64,000 bases of DNA, taken from contig NC_079876.1 in the NCBI RefSeq assembly GCF_029227915.1, positions 9,674,001 through 9,738,000 on the forward strand. Reading direction: 5' to 3'. Under the pieces are notes generated by a model. That model worked only from the letters and a program-made list of their open reading frames with translations, ran no database searches and was not told where the DNA came from. The stretch comes from Hydractinia symbiolongicarpus (taxonomy: Eukaryota > Cnidaria > Hydrozoa > Anthoathecata > Hydractiniidae). Shown piece by piece: positions 1 through 12,510 of the stretch (positions are counted from its first letter, which is position 1; each line of letters starts with the position of its first letter). A program made the translations under genes and the position numbers.

Positions 1-1863
1 CGATTACGCTGGGCGCTGGCGTAGCGCTTTATTCAAAAATGTAGACAAATAAGTCATTTTGTGCTGTAGGACCAATCCTAGCTGTTAGGACGCGCTGAAG
101 AAATAGAGACAGATTCAAAAACTACATTTCATTGACTTTCTAACAGTGTCAGTCCGTTTACGTTACATCGCTTGGGTCACATATTCGTGCCAACATGTAT
201 TTAGCGATATTTTTCTGATATTACTGGTGTTGAATCGCTTTTAACAATGAAACGATTGACTGTGGGACTTAATTGAACTAACTTTGCACTGTGACCTGAT
301 AAATGTGATAAATGAGACAATTGGACTCCAAGAAAAAACTTTCTTCTTAATTTGACGTGATTGTCGGAACTCAGCGATTACACTGGGCGCTGTGGTAGCG
401 CTACATTTAAAAATTTAATTAAATAAGTCATTTTTACTGTGGGACCAATCCTAGCCTTTATCGCGCGCTGAAGAAATAGCGACAGGTTCAAACACTACAT
501 TTCATTGACTTTCTAACGGTTATATCCGCTTCAGTTGCATCTGTTGCGTCACATATTCGTACCAACATGTAATTAGCGATATTTTTCTCATATTACTAGG
601 TTGCATCGCTTTTAGCAATGAAACGATTGACTGCGGGACTTAATTGAACTAACTTTGCACTGTGACCTGATAAATGTGATAAATGAGACAATTGGACTCC
701 AAGAAATAACATTCTTCTTTATTTGACGTGATTGTCGGAACTCAGCGATTACACTGGGCGCTGTGGTAGCGCTACATTTAAAAATTTAGATAAATAAGTC
801 ATTTTTATTGTGGGACCAGTCCTAGCCGTTATCGCGCGCTGAAGAAATAGCGACAGTTTCAAAAACTACATCTCATTGACTTTCTAACGGTATCAATCCG
901 CTTCAGTTGCATCGGTTGCGTCACATATTCGTACCAACATGTATTTAGCGATATTTTTCTCATATTACTAGGTTGCATCGCTTTTAAAAGTGAAACGATT
1001 GACTGTGGCACTTAATTGAACTGATTTTGGACTGTGACCTTATAAATGTTATAAGTGAGACAATTGAACTCCAGGAAATAACATTCTTTTTAATTTGACA
1101 TGATTGCCGGAACTTAGCGATTACACTGGGCGTTGTGGTAGCACTTCATTAAAAAAATTACATTAAAAAGTCATTTTTTACTGTGGGACCAATCTTAGCC
1201 GTTATCACGCGCTGAAGAATTAGTGACAGTTTCAAGAAGTACATTTCATTGACTTTCTAACGGTGACAGTCCGTTTGAGTTAAAACAATTGGGTCACATA
1301 TTCGTACCAACATGTATTTAGCTATATTTTTCTGATATTACTAGGTTGCATCGTTTTTAACAATGAAACGATTGTCTGTGGGACTTAATTGAACTAACTT
1401 TGGACTCTGACCTGATAAATGTGATAAATGAGACAACTGGACTCCACGAAATAACATTCTTCTTAATTTGACGTGATTGCCAGAACTCAGCGATTACACT
1501 GGGCGCTGTGGTAGCGCTTCATTTAAAAATTTAGATAAAAAAACCAATTTTTACTGTGAGACCAATCCTAGCCGTTATTGCGCGCTGAAGAAATAGCGAC
1601 AGTTTCAAAAACTACATTTCATTGACTTTCTAACGGTGTCAGACCGTTTGAGTTAAAACGATTGGGTCACATATTCGTACCAACATGTATTTGGCGATAT
1701 TTTTCTGACATTACTAGGTTGAATTGCTTTTAACAATGAAACGATTGACTGTGGGACTTAATTGAACTAACTGTGCACTGTGACCTGATAAATGTGATAA
1801 ATGAGACAATTGGACTCCAAGAAAAAACTTTCTTCTTAATTTGACGTGATTGTCGGAACTCAG
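1..1863 (+). repeat. 5-monomer unit (1863 bp), first copy
   Basis: Five monomers start at 1, 375, 746, 1118 and 1491. The opening words of monomer 1 (cgattacgctgggcgctggc and the following segment with tgtgctgtagg) recur at 1864 with no difference seen across the monomer, 1863 bp downstream. The next copy then departs from this one inside its second monomer, so the unit is followed by a shortened relative, not an exact repeat. Confidence 0.8.
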
Positions 1864-3353
1864 CGATTACGCTGGGCGCTGGCGTAGCGCTTTATTCAAA
1901 AATGTAGACAAATAAGTCATTTTGTGCTGTAGGACCAATCCTAGCTGTTAGGACGCGCTGAAGAAATAGAGACAGATTCAAAAACTACATTTCATTGACT
2001 TTCTAACAGTGTCAGTCCGTTTACGTTACATCGCTTGGGTCACATATTCGTGCCAACATGTATTTAGCGATATTTTTCTGATATTACTGGTGTTGAATCG
2101 CTTTTAACAATGAAACGATTGACTGTGGGACTTAATTGAACTAACTTTGCACTGTGACCTGATAAATGTGATAAATGAGACAATTGGACTCCAAGAAAAA
2201 ACTTTCTTCTTAATTTGACGTGATTGTCGGAACTCAGCGATTACACTGGGCGCTGTGGTAGCGCTACATTTAAAAATTTAATTAAATAAGTCATTTTTAC
2301 TGTGGGACCAATCCTAGCCTTTATCGCGCGCTGAAGAAATAGCGACAGTTTCAAAAACTACATCTCATTGACTTTCTAACGGTATCAATCCGCTTCAGTT
2401 GCATCGGTTGCGTCACATATTCGTACCAACATGTATTTAGCGATATTTTTCTCATATTACTAGGTTGCATCGCTTTTAAAAGTGAAACGATTGACTGTGG
2501 CACTTAATTGAACTGATTTTGGACTGTGACCTTATAAATTTTATAAGTGAGACAATTGAACTCCAGGAAATAACATTCTTCTTAATTTGACATGATTGCC
2601 GGAACTCAGCGATTACACTGGGCGCTGTGGTAGCGCTACATTTAAAAATTTAATTAAATAAGTCATTTTTACTGTGGGACCAATCCTAGCCGTTATCACG
2701 CGCGGAAGAATTAGTGACAGTTTCAAAAAGTACATTTCAATGACTTTCTAACGGTGTCAGTCCGTTTGAGTTAAAACGATTGTGTCACATATTCGTACCA
2801 ACATGTATTTAGCGATATTTTTCTGATATTACTAGGTTGCATCGCTTCTAACAATGAAACGATTGTCTGAGGGACTTAATTGAACTAACTTTGGACTGTG
2901 ACCTGATGAATGTGATAAATGAGACAACTGGACTCCACGAAATAACATTCTTCTTAATTTGACGTGATTGCCAGAACTCAGCGATTACACTGGGCGCTGT
3001 GGTAGCGCTTCATTTAAAAATTTAATTAAATAAGTCATTTTTACTGTGGGACCAATCCTAGCCGTTATCACGCGCGGAAGAATTAGTGACAGTTTCAAAA
3101 ACTACATTTCATTGACTTTCTAACGGTGTCAGTCCGTTTGAGTTAAAACGATTGGGTCACATATTCGTACCAACATGTATTTGGCGATATTTTGCTGACA
3201 TTACTAGGTTGAATTGCTTTTAACAATGAAACGATTGACTGTGGGACTTAATTGAACTAACTTTGCACTGTGACCTGATAAATGTGATAAATGAGACAAT
3301 TGGACTCCAAGAAAAAACTTTCTTCTTAATTTGACGTGATTGTCGGAACTCAG
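1864..3353 (+). repeat. 4-monomer derivative (1490 bp) of the preceding 5-mer
   Basis: Monomers start at 1864, 2238, 2610 and 2982. The first matches the monomer at 1. The second (2238) matches the monomer at 375 up to the gcgcgctgaagaaatagcg stretch and then switches to the monomer at 746 (catctcattg, ggtatcaatccg). One monomer is therefore missing. The marker ttggcgatat of the fifth monomer recurs 1490 bp after its first occurrence (1691 to 3181), not 1863. Three consecutive monomers here share the tttaattaaataag variant, which suggests local spread. Confidence 0.75.
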
Positions 3354-4843
3354 CGATTACACGGGGCGCTGTGGTAGCACTTCATTCAAAAATTTAGATT
3401 AATAAGTCATTTGTTACTGTGGGACCAATCCTAGCCGTTATCACGCGCTGAAGAATTAGTGACAGTTTCAAAAAGTACATTTCATTGACTTTCTAACGGT
3501 GTCAGTCCGTTTGAGTTACAACGATTGGGTCACATATTCGTACCAACATGTGTTTAGCGATATTTTTCTGATATTACTAGGTTGCATCGCTTTTAGCAAT
3601 GAAACGATTGACTGCGGGACTTAATTGAACTAACTTTGCACTGTGACCTGATAAATGTGATAAATGAGACAATTGGACTCCAAGAAATAACATTCTTCTT
3701 AATTTGACGTGATTGTCGGAACTCAGCGATTACACTGGGCGCTGTGGTAGCGCTACATTTAAAAATTTAGATAAATAAGTCATTTTTACTGTGGGACCAG
3801 TCCTAGCCGTTATCGCACGCTGAAGAAATAGCGACAGTTTCAAAAACTACATCTCATTGACTTTCTAACGGTATCAATCCGCTTCAGTTGCATCGGTTGC
3901 GTCACATATTAGTACCAACATTTATTTAGCGATATTTTTCTCATATTACTAGGTTGCATCGCTTTTAACAATGAAACGATTGACTGTGGCACTTAATTGA
4001 ACTGATTTTGGACTGTGACCTTATAAATGTTATAAGTGAGACAATTGAACTCCAGGAAATAACATTCTTCTTAATTTGACATGATTGCCGGAACTCAGCG
4101 ATTACACTGGGCGCTGTGGTAGCGCTACATTTAAATATTTAACTAAATAAGTCATTTTTACTGTGGGACCAATCCTAGCCGTTATTGCGCGCTGAAGAAA
4201 TAGCGACAGGTTCAAACACTACATTTCATTGACTTTCTAACGGTATCAATCCGCTTCAGTTGCATCTGTATCGTCACATATTCGTACCAACATGTAATTA
4301 GCGATATTTTTCTCATATTACTAGGTTGCATCGCTTTTAACAGTGAAACGATTGACTGTTGCACTTAATTGAACTGATTTTGGACTGTGACCTTTTAAAT
4401 GTTATAAGTGAGACAATTGGACTCCAAGAAATAACATTCTTCTTAATTTGACATGATTGCCGGAACTCAGCGATTACACTGGATGCTGGGGTAGCGTTTT
4501 ATTCAAAAATGTAGACAAATAAGTCATTTTGCGCTGTGAAACCAATCGTAGCTGTTAGGACGCGCTGAAGAAATAGAAACAGATTCAAAAACTACATTTC
4601 ATTGATTCTCTAACGGTGTCAGTCCGTTTGAGTTACAACGGTTGGGTCACATATTCGTACCAACCTGTATTTAGCGATATTTTTCTGATATTACTAGGTT
4701 GCATCGCTTTTAACAATGAAACGATTGGCTGTGGGATTTAATTGAACTAACTTTGGACTGTGACCTGATAAATGTGATAAAGGAGACAATTGAACTCCAA
4801 GAATAAACATTCTTCTTAATTTGACGTGATTACCGGTACTCAG
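3354..4843 (+). repeat. 4-monomer unit (1490 bp), copy 1
   Basis: Monomers start at 3354, 3727, 4099 and 4471. Markers in order are an opening acgg instead of actgg, a gtgggaccagtcc variant, an aggttcaaacac segment, and a final monomer with gcgctgtgaaacc. The same order recurs in the next 1490 bp (acgg at 3361 and 4851; gcgctgtgaa at 4531 and 6021). Confidence 0.8.
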
Positions 4844-6333
4844 CGATTACACGGTTCGCTGTGGTAGCACTTCATTTAAAAATTTAGATTAATAAGTCAT
4901 TTTTTACTGTGGGACCAATCCTAGCCGTTATCACGCGCTGAAGAATTAGTGACAGTTTTAAAAAGTACATTTCATTGACTTTCTAACGGTGTCAGTCCGT
5001 TTGAGTTACAACAATTGGGTCACATATTCGTACCAACATGTGTTTAGCGATATTTTACTGATATTACTAGGTTGCATCGCTTTTAGCAATGAAACGATTG
5101 ACTGTGGGACTTAATTGAACTAACTTTGCACTGTGACCTGATAAATGTGATAAATGAGACAATTGGACTCCAAGAAATAACATTCTTCTTAATTTGACGT
5201 GATTGTCGGAACTCAGCGATTACACTGGGCGCTGTGGCAGCGCTACATTTAAAAATTTAGATAAATAAGTCATTTTTACTGTGGGACCAGTCCTAGCCGT
5301 TATCGCGCGCTGAAGAAATAGCGACAGTTTCAAAAACTACATCTCATTGACTTTCTAACGGTATCAATCCGCTTCAGTTGCATCGGTTGCGTCACATATT
5401 CGAACCAACATGTATTTAGCGATATTTTTCTCATATTACTAGGTTGCATCGCTTTTAACAGTGAAACGATTGACTGTGGCACTTAATTGAACTGATTTTG
5501 GACTGTGACCTTATAAATGTTATAAGTGAGACAATTGAACTCCAGGAAATAACATTCTTCTTAATTTGACATGATTGCCGGAACTCAGCGATTACACTGG
5601 GCGCTGTGGTAGCGCTACATTTAAAAATTTAATTAAATAAGTCATTTTTACTGTGGGACCAATCCTAGCCGTTATCGTGTGCTGAAGAAATAGCGACAGG
5701 TTCAAACACTACATTTCATTGACTTTCTAACGGTATCAATCTGCTTCAGTTGCATCTGTTGCGTCACATATTCGTACCAACATGTAATTAGCGATATTTT
5801 TCTCATATTACTAGGTTGCATCGCTTTTAACAGTGAAACGATTGACTGTGGCACTTAATTGAACTGATTTTGGACTGTGACCTTTTAAATGTTATAAGTG
5901 AGACAATTGGACTCCAAGAAAAAACATTCTTCTTAATTTGACATGATTGCCGGAACTCAGAGATTACACTGGATTCTGGGGTAGCGTTTTATTCAAAAAT
6001 GTAGACAAATAAGTCATTTTGCGCTGTGAAACCAATCGTAGCTGTTAGGACGCGCTGAAGAAATAGAGACAGATTCAAAAACTACATTTCATTGATTCTT
6101 TAACGGTGTCAGTCCGTTTGAGTTACAACGGTTGGGTCACATATTCATACCAACCTGTATTTAGCGATATTTTTCTGATATTACTAGGTTGCATCGCTTT
6201 TAACAATGAAACGATTGGCTGTGGGACTTAATTGAACTAACTTTGGACTGTGACCTGATAAATGTGATAAAGGAGACAATTGAACTCCAAGAAATGACAT
6301 TTTTCTTAATTTGACGTGATTGCCGGAACTCAG
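4844..6333 (+). repeat. 4-monomer unit (1490 bp), copy 2
   Basis: Monomers start at 4844, 5217, 5589 and 5961. It is a head-to-tail copy of 3354-4843 at an offset of exactly 1490 bp, with scattered substitutions (for example acggttcgct for acggggcgct). Its last two monomers also begin the following 5-mer unit, so the 4-mer and 5-mer blocks overlap, as unequal exchange at different registers would produce. Confidence 0.8.
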
Positions 6334-7451
6334 CGATTACACTGGGCGCTGTGGTAGCGCTTCAGTTAAAAATTTAGATAAATAAGTCAATTCTTACTGT
6401 GGGACCAATCCTAGCCATTATGGTGCGCTGAAGAAATAGCGACAGTTTCAAAAACTACATTTCATTGACTTTCCAACGGTATCACACCGCTTCAGTTGCA
6501 TCGGTTGCGTCACATATTCGTACCAACATGTATTTAGCGATATTTTTCTGATATTACTAGGTTGCATCGCTTTAAACAATGAAACGATTGACTGTGGGAC
6601 TTAATTGAATTAACTATGGACTGTGACATGATAAATGTGATAAAGGAGACAATTGGACTTCAAGAATAAACATTCTTCTTAATTTGACGTGATTACCGGT
6701 AATCAGCGATTACACGGGGCGCTGTGGTAGCACTTTATTTAAAAATTTAGATTAAAAAGTCATTTTTTACTGTGGGACCAATCCTAGCCGTTATCACGCG
6801 CAGAAGAATTAGTGACAGTTTCAAAAAGTACATTTCATTGACTTTCTAACGGTGTCAGTCCGTTTGAGTTAAAACGATTGTCTCACATATTCGTACCAAC
6901 ATGTATTTAGCGATATTTTTCTGATATTACTAGGTTGCATCGCTTTTAACAATAAAACGATTGTCTGTGGGACTTAATTGAACTAAATTTGGACTGTGAC
7001 CTGATGAATGTGATAAATGAGACAACTGGACTCCACGAAATAACATTCTTCTTAATTTGACGTGATTGCCAGAACTCAGCGATTACACTGGGTGCTGTGG
7101 TAGCGCTTCATTTAAAAATTTAGATAAATAAGTCATTTTTACTGGGGGACCAATCCTAGCCGTTATTGCGCGCTGAAGAATTAGTGACAGTTTCAAAAAC
7201 TACATTTCATTGACTTTCTAACGGTGTCAGTCCGTTTGAGTTAAAACGATTGGGTCACATATTCGTACCAACATGTATTTAGCGATATTTTTCTGATATT
7301 ACTAGGTTGCATCGTTTTTAACAATGAAACGATTGTCTGTGGGACTTAATTGAACTAACTTTGGACTCTGACCTGATAAATGTGATAAATGAGACAACTG
7401 GACTCCACGAAATAACATTCTTCTTAATTTGACGTGATTGCCAGAACTCAG
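5589..7451 (+). repeat. 5-monomer unit (1863 bp), tandem copy 1
   Basis: Monomers start at 5589, 5961, 6334, 6707 and 7080. Anchors recur at an exact 1863-bp offset: gcgctgtgaa at 6021 and 7884, gaaatgacat at 6291 and 8154, tggtgcgctg at 6421 and 8284. Differences between copies are single bases, such as the agattac start at 5961 and actggggg versus aatggggg. Homology upstream of the pair stops at about 5580/7443. Confidence 0.85.
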
Positions 7452-9314
7452 CGATTACACTGGGCGCTGTGGTAGCGCTACATTTAAAAATTTAATTAAA
7501 TAAGTCATTTTTACTGTGGGACCAATCCTAGCCGTTATCGTGTGCTGAAGAAATAGCGACAGGTTCAAACACTACATTTCATTGACTTTCTAACGGTATC
7601 AATCTGCTTCAGTTGCATCTGTTGCGTCACATATTCGTACCAACATGTAATTAGCGATATTTTTCTCATATTACTAGGTTGCATCGCTTTTAACAGTGAA
7701 ACGATTGACTGTGGCACTTAATTGAACTGATTTTGGACTGTGACCTTTTAAATGTTATAAGTGAGACAATTGGACTCCAAGAAAAAACATTCTTTTTAAT
7801 TTGACATGATTGCCGGAACTCAGCGATTACACTGGATTCTGGGGTAGCGTTTTATTCAAAAATGTAGACAAATAAGTCATTTTGCGCTGTGAAACCAATC
7901 GTAGCTGTTAGGACGCGCTGAAGAAATAGAGACAGATTCAAAAACTACATTTCATTGATTCTCTAACGGTGTCAGTCCGTTTGAGTTACAACGGTTGGGT
8001 CACATATTCGTACCAACCTGTATTTAGCGATATTTTTCTGATATTACTAGGTTGCATCGCTTTTAACAATGAAACGATTGGCTGTGGGACTTAATTGAAC
8101 TAACTTTGGACTGTGACCTGATAAATGTGATAAAGGAGACAATTGAACTCCAAGAAATGACATTTTTCTTAATTTGACGTGATTGCCGGAACTCAGCGAT
8201 TACACTGGGCGCTGTGGTAGCGCTTCAGTTAAAAATTTAGATAAATAAGTCAATTCTTACTGTGGGACCAATCCTAGCCATTATGGTGCGCTGAAGAAAT
8301 AGCGACAGTTTCAAAAACTACATTTCATTGACTTTCCAACGGTATCACACCGCTTCAGTTGCATCGGTTGCGTCACATATTCGTACCAACATGTATTTAG
8401 CGATATTTTTCTGATATTACTAGGTTGCATCGCTTTAAACAATGAAACGATTGACTGTGGGACTTAATTGAATTAACTATGGACTGTGACATGATAAATG
8501 TGATAAAGGAGACAATTGGACTTCAAGAATAAACATTCTTCTTAATTTGACGTGATTACCGGTAATCAGCGATTACACGGGGCGCTGTGGTAGCACTTTA
8601 TTTAAAAATTTAGATTAAAAAGTCATTTTTTACTGTGGGACCAATCCTAGCCGTTATCACGCGCGGAAGAATTAGTGACAGTTTCAAAAAGTACATTTCA
8701 TTGACTTTCTAACGGTGTCAGTCCGTTTGAGTTAAAACGATTGTCTCACATATTCGTACCAACATGTATTTAGCGATATTTTTCTGATATTACTAGGTTG
8801 CATCGCTTTTAACAATAAAACGATTGTCTGTGGGACTTAATTGAACTAACTTTGGACTGTGACCTGATGAATGTGATAAATGAGACAACTGGACTCCACG
8901 AAATAACATTCTTCTTAATTTGACGTGATTGCCAGAACTCAGCGATTACACTGGGTGCTGTGGTAGCGCTTCATTTAAAAATTTAGATAAATAAGTCATT
9001 TTTAATGGGGGACCAATCCTAGCCGTTATTGCGCGCTGAAGAATTAGTGACAGTTTCAAAAACTACATTTCATTGACTTTCTAACGGTGTCAGTCCGTTT
9101 GAGTTAAAACGATTGGGTCACATATTCGTACCAACATGTATTTAGCGATATTTTTCTGATATTACTAGGTTGCATCGTTTTTAACAATGAAACTATTGTC
9201 TGTGGGACTTAATTGAACTAACTTTGGACTCTGACCTGATAAATGTGATAAATGAGACAATTGGACTTCACGAAATAACATTCTTCTTAATTTGACGTGA
9301 TTGCCAGAACTCAG
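7452..9314 (+). repeat. 5-monomer unit (1863 bp), tandem copy 2
   Basis: This is a head-to-tail copy of the preceding unit, with monomers at 7452, 7824, 8197, 8570 and 8943. After about 9333 the sequence no longer follows copy 1: it has a gctgtgatagcgc start and a gataaaaaaacc segment, and enters the dimer block. Few differences from copy 1 suggest a recent duplication. Confidence 0.85.
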
Positions 9315-11545
9315 CGATTACACTGGGCGCTGTGATAGCGCTTCATTTAAAAATTTAGATAAAAAAACCAATTTTTACTGTGAGACCAATCCTAGCCGTT
9401 ATCGCGCGCTGAAGAAATAGCGACAGCTTCATAAACTACATTTCATTGACTTTCTAACGGTATCAATCCGCTTCAGTTGCATCGGTTGCGTCACATATTC
9501 GTACCAACATGTATTTAGCGATATTTTTCTGATATTACTGGGGTTGCATCGCTTTTAACAATGAAACGATCGACTGTGAGACTTAATTGAACTGATTTTG
9601 GACTGTGACCTTATAAATGTTATAAGTGAGACAATTGGACTCCAGGAAATAACATTCTTCTTAATTTGACATGATTACCGGAACTTAGCGATTACACTGG
9701 GCGCTAGGGTAGCGCTTTATTCAAAAATGTAGACAAATAAGTCATTTTGTGCTGTAGGACCAATCGTAGCCGTTAGGACGCGCTGAAGAAATAGAGACAG
9801 ATTCAGAAACTACATTTCATTGACTTTCTAACGGTGTCAGTCCGTTTGAGTTACAACGGTTGGGTCACATATTCGTACCAACATGTATTTACCGATATTT
9901 TTCTGATATTACTAGGTTGCATCGCTTTTAACAATGAAACAATTGTCTGTGGGACTTAATTGAACTAACTTTGGACTGTGACCTGATAAATAAAATAAAT
10001 GAGACATTTGGACTCCAAGAAATAACATTCTCCTTAATTTGACGTGATTGCCGGAACTCAGCGATTACACTGGGCGCTGTGGTAGCGCTTCATTTAAAAA
10101 TTTAGATAAATAAGTCATTTTCACTGTGGGACCAATCCTAGCCGTTATCGCGCGCTGAAGAAATAGCGACAGCTTCATAAACTACATTTCATTGACTTTC
10201 TAACGGTATCAATCCGCTTTAGTTACATCGGTTGCGTCACATATTCGTACCAACATGTATTTAGCGATATTTTTCTGATATTACTGGGGTTGCATCGCTT
10301 TTAACAATGAAACGATTGACTGTGGGACTTAACTGAACTGATTTTGGACTGTGACCTTATAAATGTTATAAGTGAGACAATTGGACTCCAGGAAATAACA
10401 TTCTTTTTAATTTGACATGATTACCGGAACTTAGCGAATACACTGGGCGCTAGGGTAGCGCTTTATTCAAAAATGTAGACAAATAAGTCATTTTGTGCTG
10501 TAGGACCAATCGTAGCCGTTAGGACGCGCTGAAGAAGTAGAGACAGATTCAGAAACTACATTTCATTGACTTTCTAACGGTGTCAGTCCGTTTGAGTTAC
10601 AACGGTTGGGTCACATATTCGTACCAACATGTATTTACCGATATTTTTCTCATATTACTAGGTTGCATCGCTTTTAACAATGAAACAATTGTCTGTGGGA
10701 CTTAATTGAACTAACTTTGGACTGTGACCTGATAAATGAGATAAATGAGACATTTGGACTCCAAGAAGTAACATTCTCCTTAATTTGACGTTATTGCCAG
10801 AACTCAGCGATTACACTGGGCGCTGTGATAGCGCTTCATTTAAAAATTTAGATAAAAAAACCAATTTTTACTGTGAGACCAATCCTAGCCGTTATTGCGC
10901 GCTGAAGAAATAGCGACAGCTTCATAAACTACATTTCATTGACTTTCTAACGGTATCAATCCGCTTCAGTTGCATCGGTTGCGTCACATTTTCGTACCAA
11001 CATGTATTTAGCGATATTTTTCTGATATTACTGGGGTTGCATCGCTTTTAACAATGAAAGGATTGACTGTGGGACTTAATTGAACTGATTTTGGACTGTG
11101 ACCTTATAAATGTTATAAGTGAGACAATTGGACTCCAGGAAATAACATTCTTCTTAATTTGACATGATTACCGGAACTTAGCGATTACACTGGGCGCTAG
11201 GGTAGCGCTTTATTCAAAAATGTAGACAAATAAGTCATTTTGTGCTGTAGGACCAATCGTAGCCGTTAGGACGCGCTGAAGAAATAGAGACAGATTCAAA
11301 AACTACATTTCATTGACTTTCTAACGGTGTCAGTCCGTTTAAGTTACATCGCTTGGGTCACATATTCGTACCAACATGTATTTAGCGATATTTTTCTGAT
11401 ATTACTAGGTTGCATCGCTTTTAACAATGAAACGATTAACTGTGGGACTTAATTGAACTAACTTTGCACTGTGACCTGATAAATGTGATAAATGAGACAA
11501 TTGGACTCCAAGAAATAACATTCTTCTTAATTTGACGTGATTGTC
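9315..11545 (+). repeat. Three dimer units (~746 bp) next to the inversion
   Basis: Six monomers at 9315, 9689, 10062, 10435, 10808 and 11182 form an alternating pattern. One type has a gctgtgatagcgc or gctgtggtagcgc opening; the other has gctagggtagcgc, gtagacaaat and gagacag. The anchor gtgctgtagg falls at 9749, 10495 and 11242 (steps 746 and 747). The first type ends in the B tail (ttataaatgttataag) and the second in the A tail, except that the second tail at about 9990 reads gataaataaaataaatgag. The third dimer is cut by the orientation switch. Confidence 0.85.
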
Positions 11546-11550
11546 AGGTC
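11541..11550. other. Satellite orientation switch (inversion junction)
   Basis: Left of this point the sequence follows the + monomer (tttgacgtgattgtc, expected next ggaac). Right of it, the sequence follows the reverse-complement monomer (expected tatcaggtcacag). The word ttgtcaggtc satisfies both, sharing only the 2 bases tc at 11544-11545. The left monomer is thus cut about 8 bp before its end, and the right array enters its monomer about 95 bp into the complementary reading. No filler DNA or other repeat lies at the joint. The two flanking monomers are not copies of each other, so this is not a simple hairpin of one monomer. A 2-bp overlap suits end joining or template switching; an assembly join cannot be excluded from sequence alone. 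Confidence 0.9.
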
Positions 11551-12510
11551 ACAGTCCAAAGTTAGTCCAATTAAGTCCCACAGTCAATCACAGTTTCACT
11601 GTTAAAAGCGATGCAACCTAGTAATATCAGATAAATATCGCTAAATACATGTTGGTACGAATATGTGACCCAACCGTTGAAACTCAAACGGACTGACACC
11701 GTTAGAAAGTCAATGAAATGTAGATTTTAAAACTACTATTTCTTCAGCGCGCGATAACAGCTAGGATTGGTCCCCCAGTAAAAAATGACTTATTAATCTA
11801 AATTTTTGAATGAAGCGCTACCACAGCGCCCAGTGTAATCGCTGAATTCCGGCAATCATGGCAAATTAAGAAGAATGTTATTTCTTGGAGTCCAATTTTT
11901 TTCATTTATCACATTTATCAGGTCACTGTCCAAAGTTAGTTCAATTAAGTCCCACAGTCAATCGTTTCACTGTTAAAAGCGATGCAACCTAGTAATATCA
12001 GATAAATATCGCTAAATACATGTTGGTACGAATATGTGACCCAACCGCTGTAACTCAAACGGACTGACACCGCTACAAAGTCAATAAAATGTAGTTTTTG
12101 AAACTATCGCTATTTTTGCAGCGCGGGATAAGGGATAGGATTGGTCCCACAGTAAAAAATGACTTATTTATCTAAATTTTTAAATGAAGCGTTACCACAG
12201 CGCCCAGTATAATCGCTGAGTCCCGGCAATCACGTAAAATTAAGAAGAAAGTTATTTCTTGGAGTCCAATTGTGTCATTTATCATATTTATCAGGTCGCA
12301 GTCCAAAGTTAGTTCAATTAAGTCCCACAGTCAATCGTTTCACTGTTAAAAGCGATGCAACCTAGTAATATCAAAACAAATATCGCTAAATACATGTTGG
12401 TACGAATATGTGACCCAACCGTTGAAACTCAAACGGACTGACACCGTTAGAAAGTCAATGAAATGTAAATTTTAAAACTACTATTTCTTCAGCGCGCGAT
12501 AACAGCTAGG
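11546..12510 (-). repeat. First monomers right of the inversion, dimer periodicity (745 bp)
   Basis: The array enters mid-monomer at tcaggtcacag. The attggtccccc marker lies at 11766 and again at 12511, a 745-bp step, and the two monomer types alternate (gtcccccag with gcgcgcgataacagc, versus gtcccacag with gcgcgggata). The first monomer carries private changes not seen elsewhere: aca inserted at 11590-11592 in caatc-gtttcac, gttagtccaatt for gttagttcaatt, and catggcaaatt for catgtcaaatt. Confidence 0.8.

Larger units (their letters stand above)
1..11545 (+). repeat. Left satellite array, + orientation, 31 monomers
   Basis: Thirty-one monomer starts can be placed: 1, 375, 746, 1118, 1491, 1864, 2238, 2610, 2982, 3354, 3727, 4099, 4471, 4844, 5217, 5589, 5961 (first base changed), 6334, 6707, 7080, 7452, 7824, 8197, 8570, 8943, 9315, 9689, 10062, 10435, 10808 and 11182. 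The mean step is 372.7 bp. The last monomer stops after 364 bp at the orientation switch. Two tail types alternate: A carries tgataaatg twice in tandem, and B carries a perfect dyad (ttataaatgttataa core). A third marked type has gagacag in place of gcgacag and a gtagacaaat segment. None of the 41-bp or 11-bp deletion variants of the right array was seen here. Confidence 0.95.

Noticed and set aside
6901-6920. CENP-B box in the conserved ttcgtaccaac region
   Set aside because: The left array reads TTCGTACCAAC followed by ATGT, while the CENP-B core needs CGGG there. Only about six of nine essential bases fit, which is too weak to call.
11546-11830. Long hairpin or palindrome centred on the orientation switch
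   Set aside because: Flanking monomers are of different types and enter at different phases, so the arms do not pair from the centre outward as one perfect palindrome. Only general monomer homology pairs, offset from the joint.
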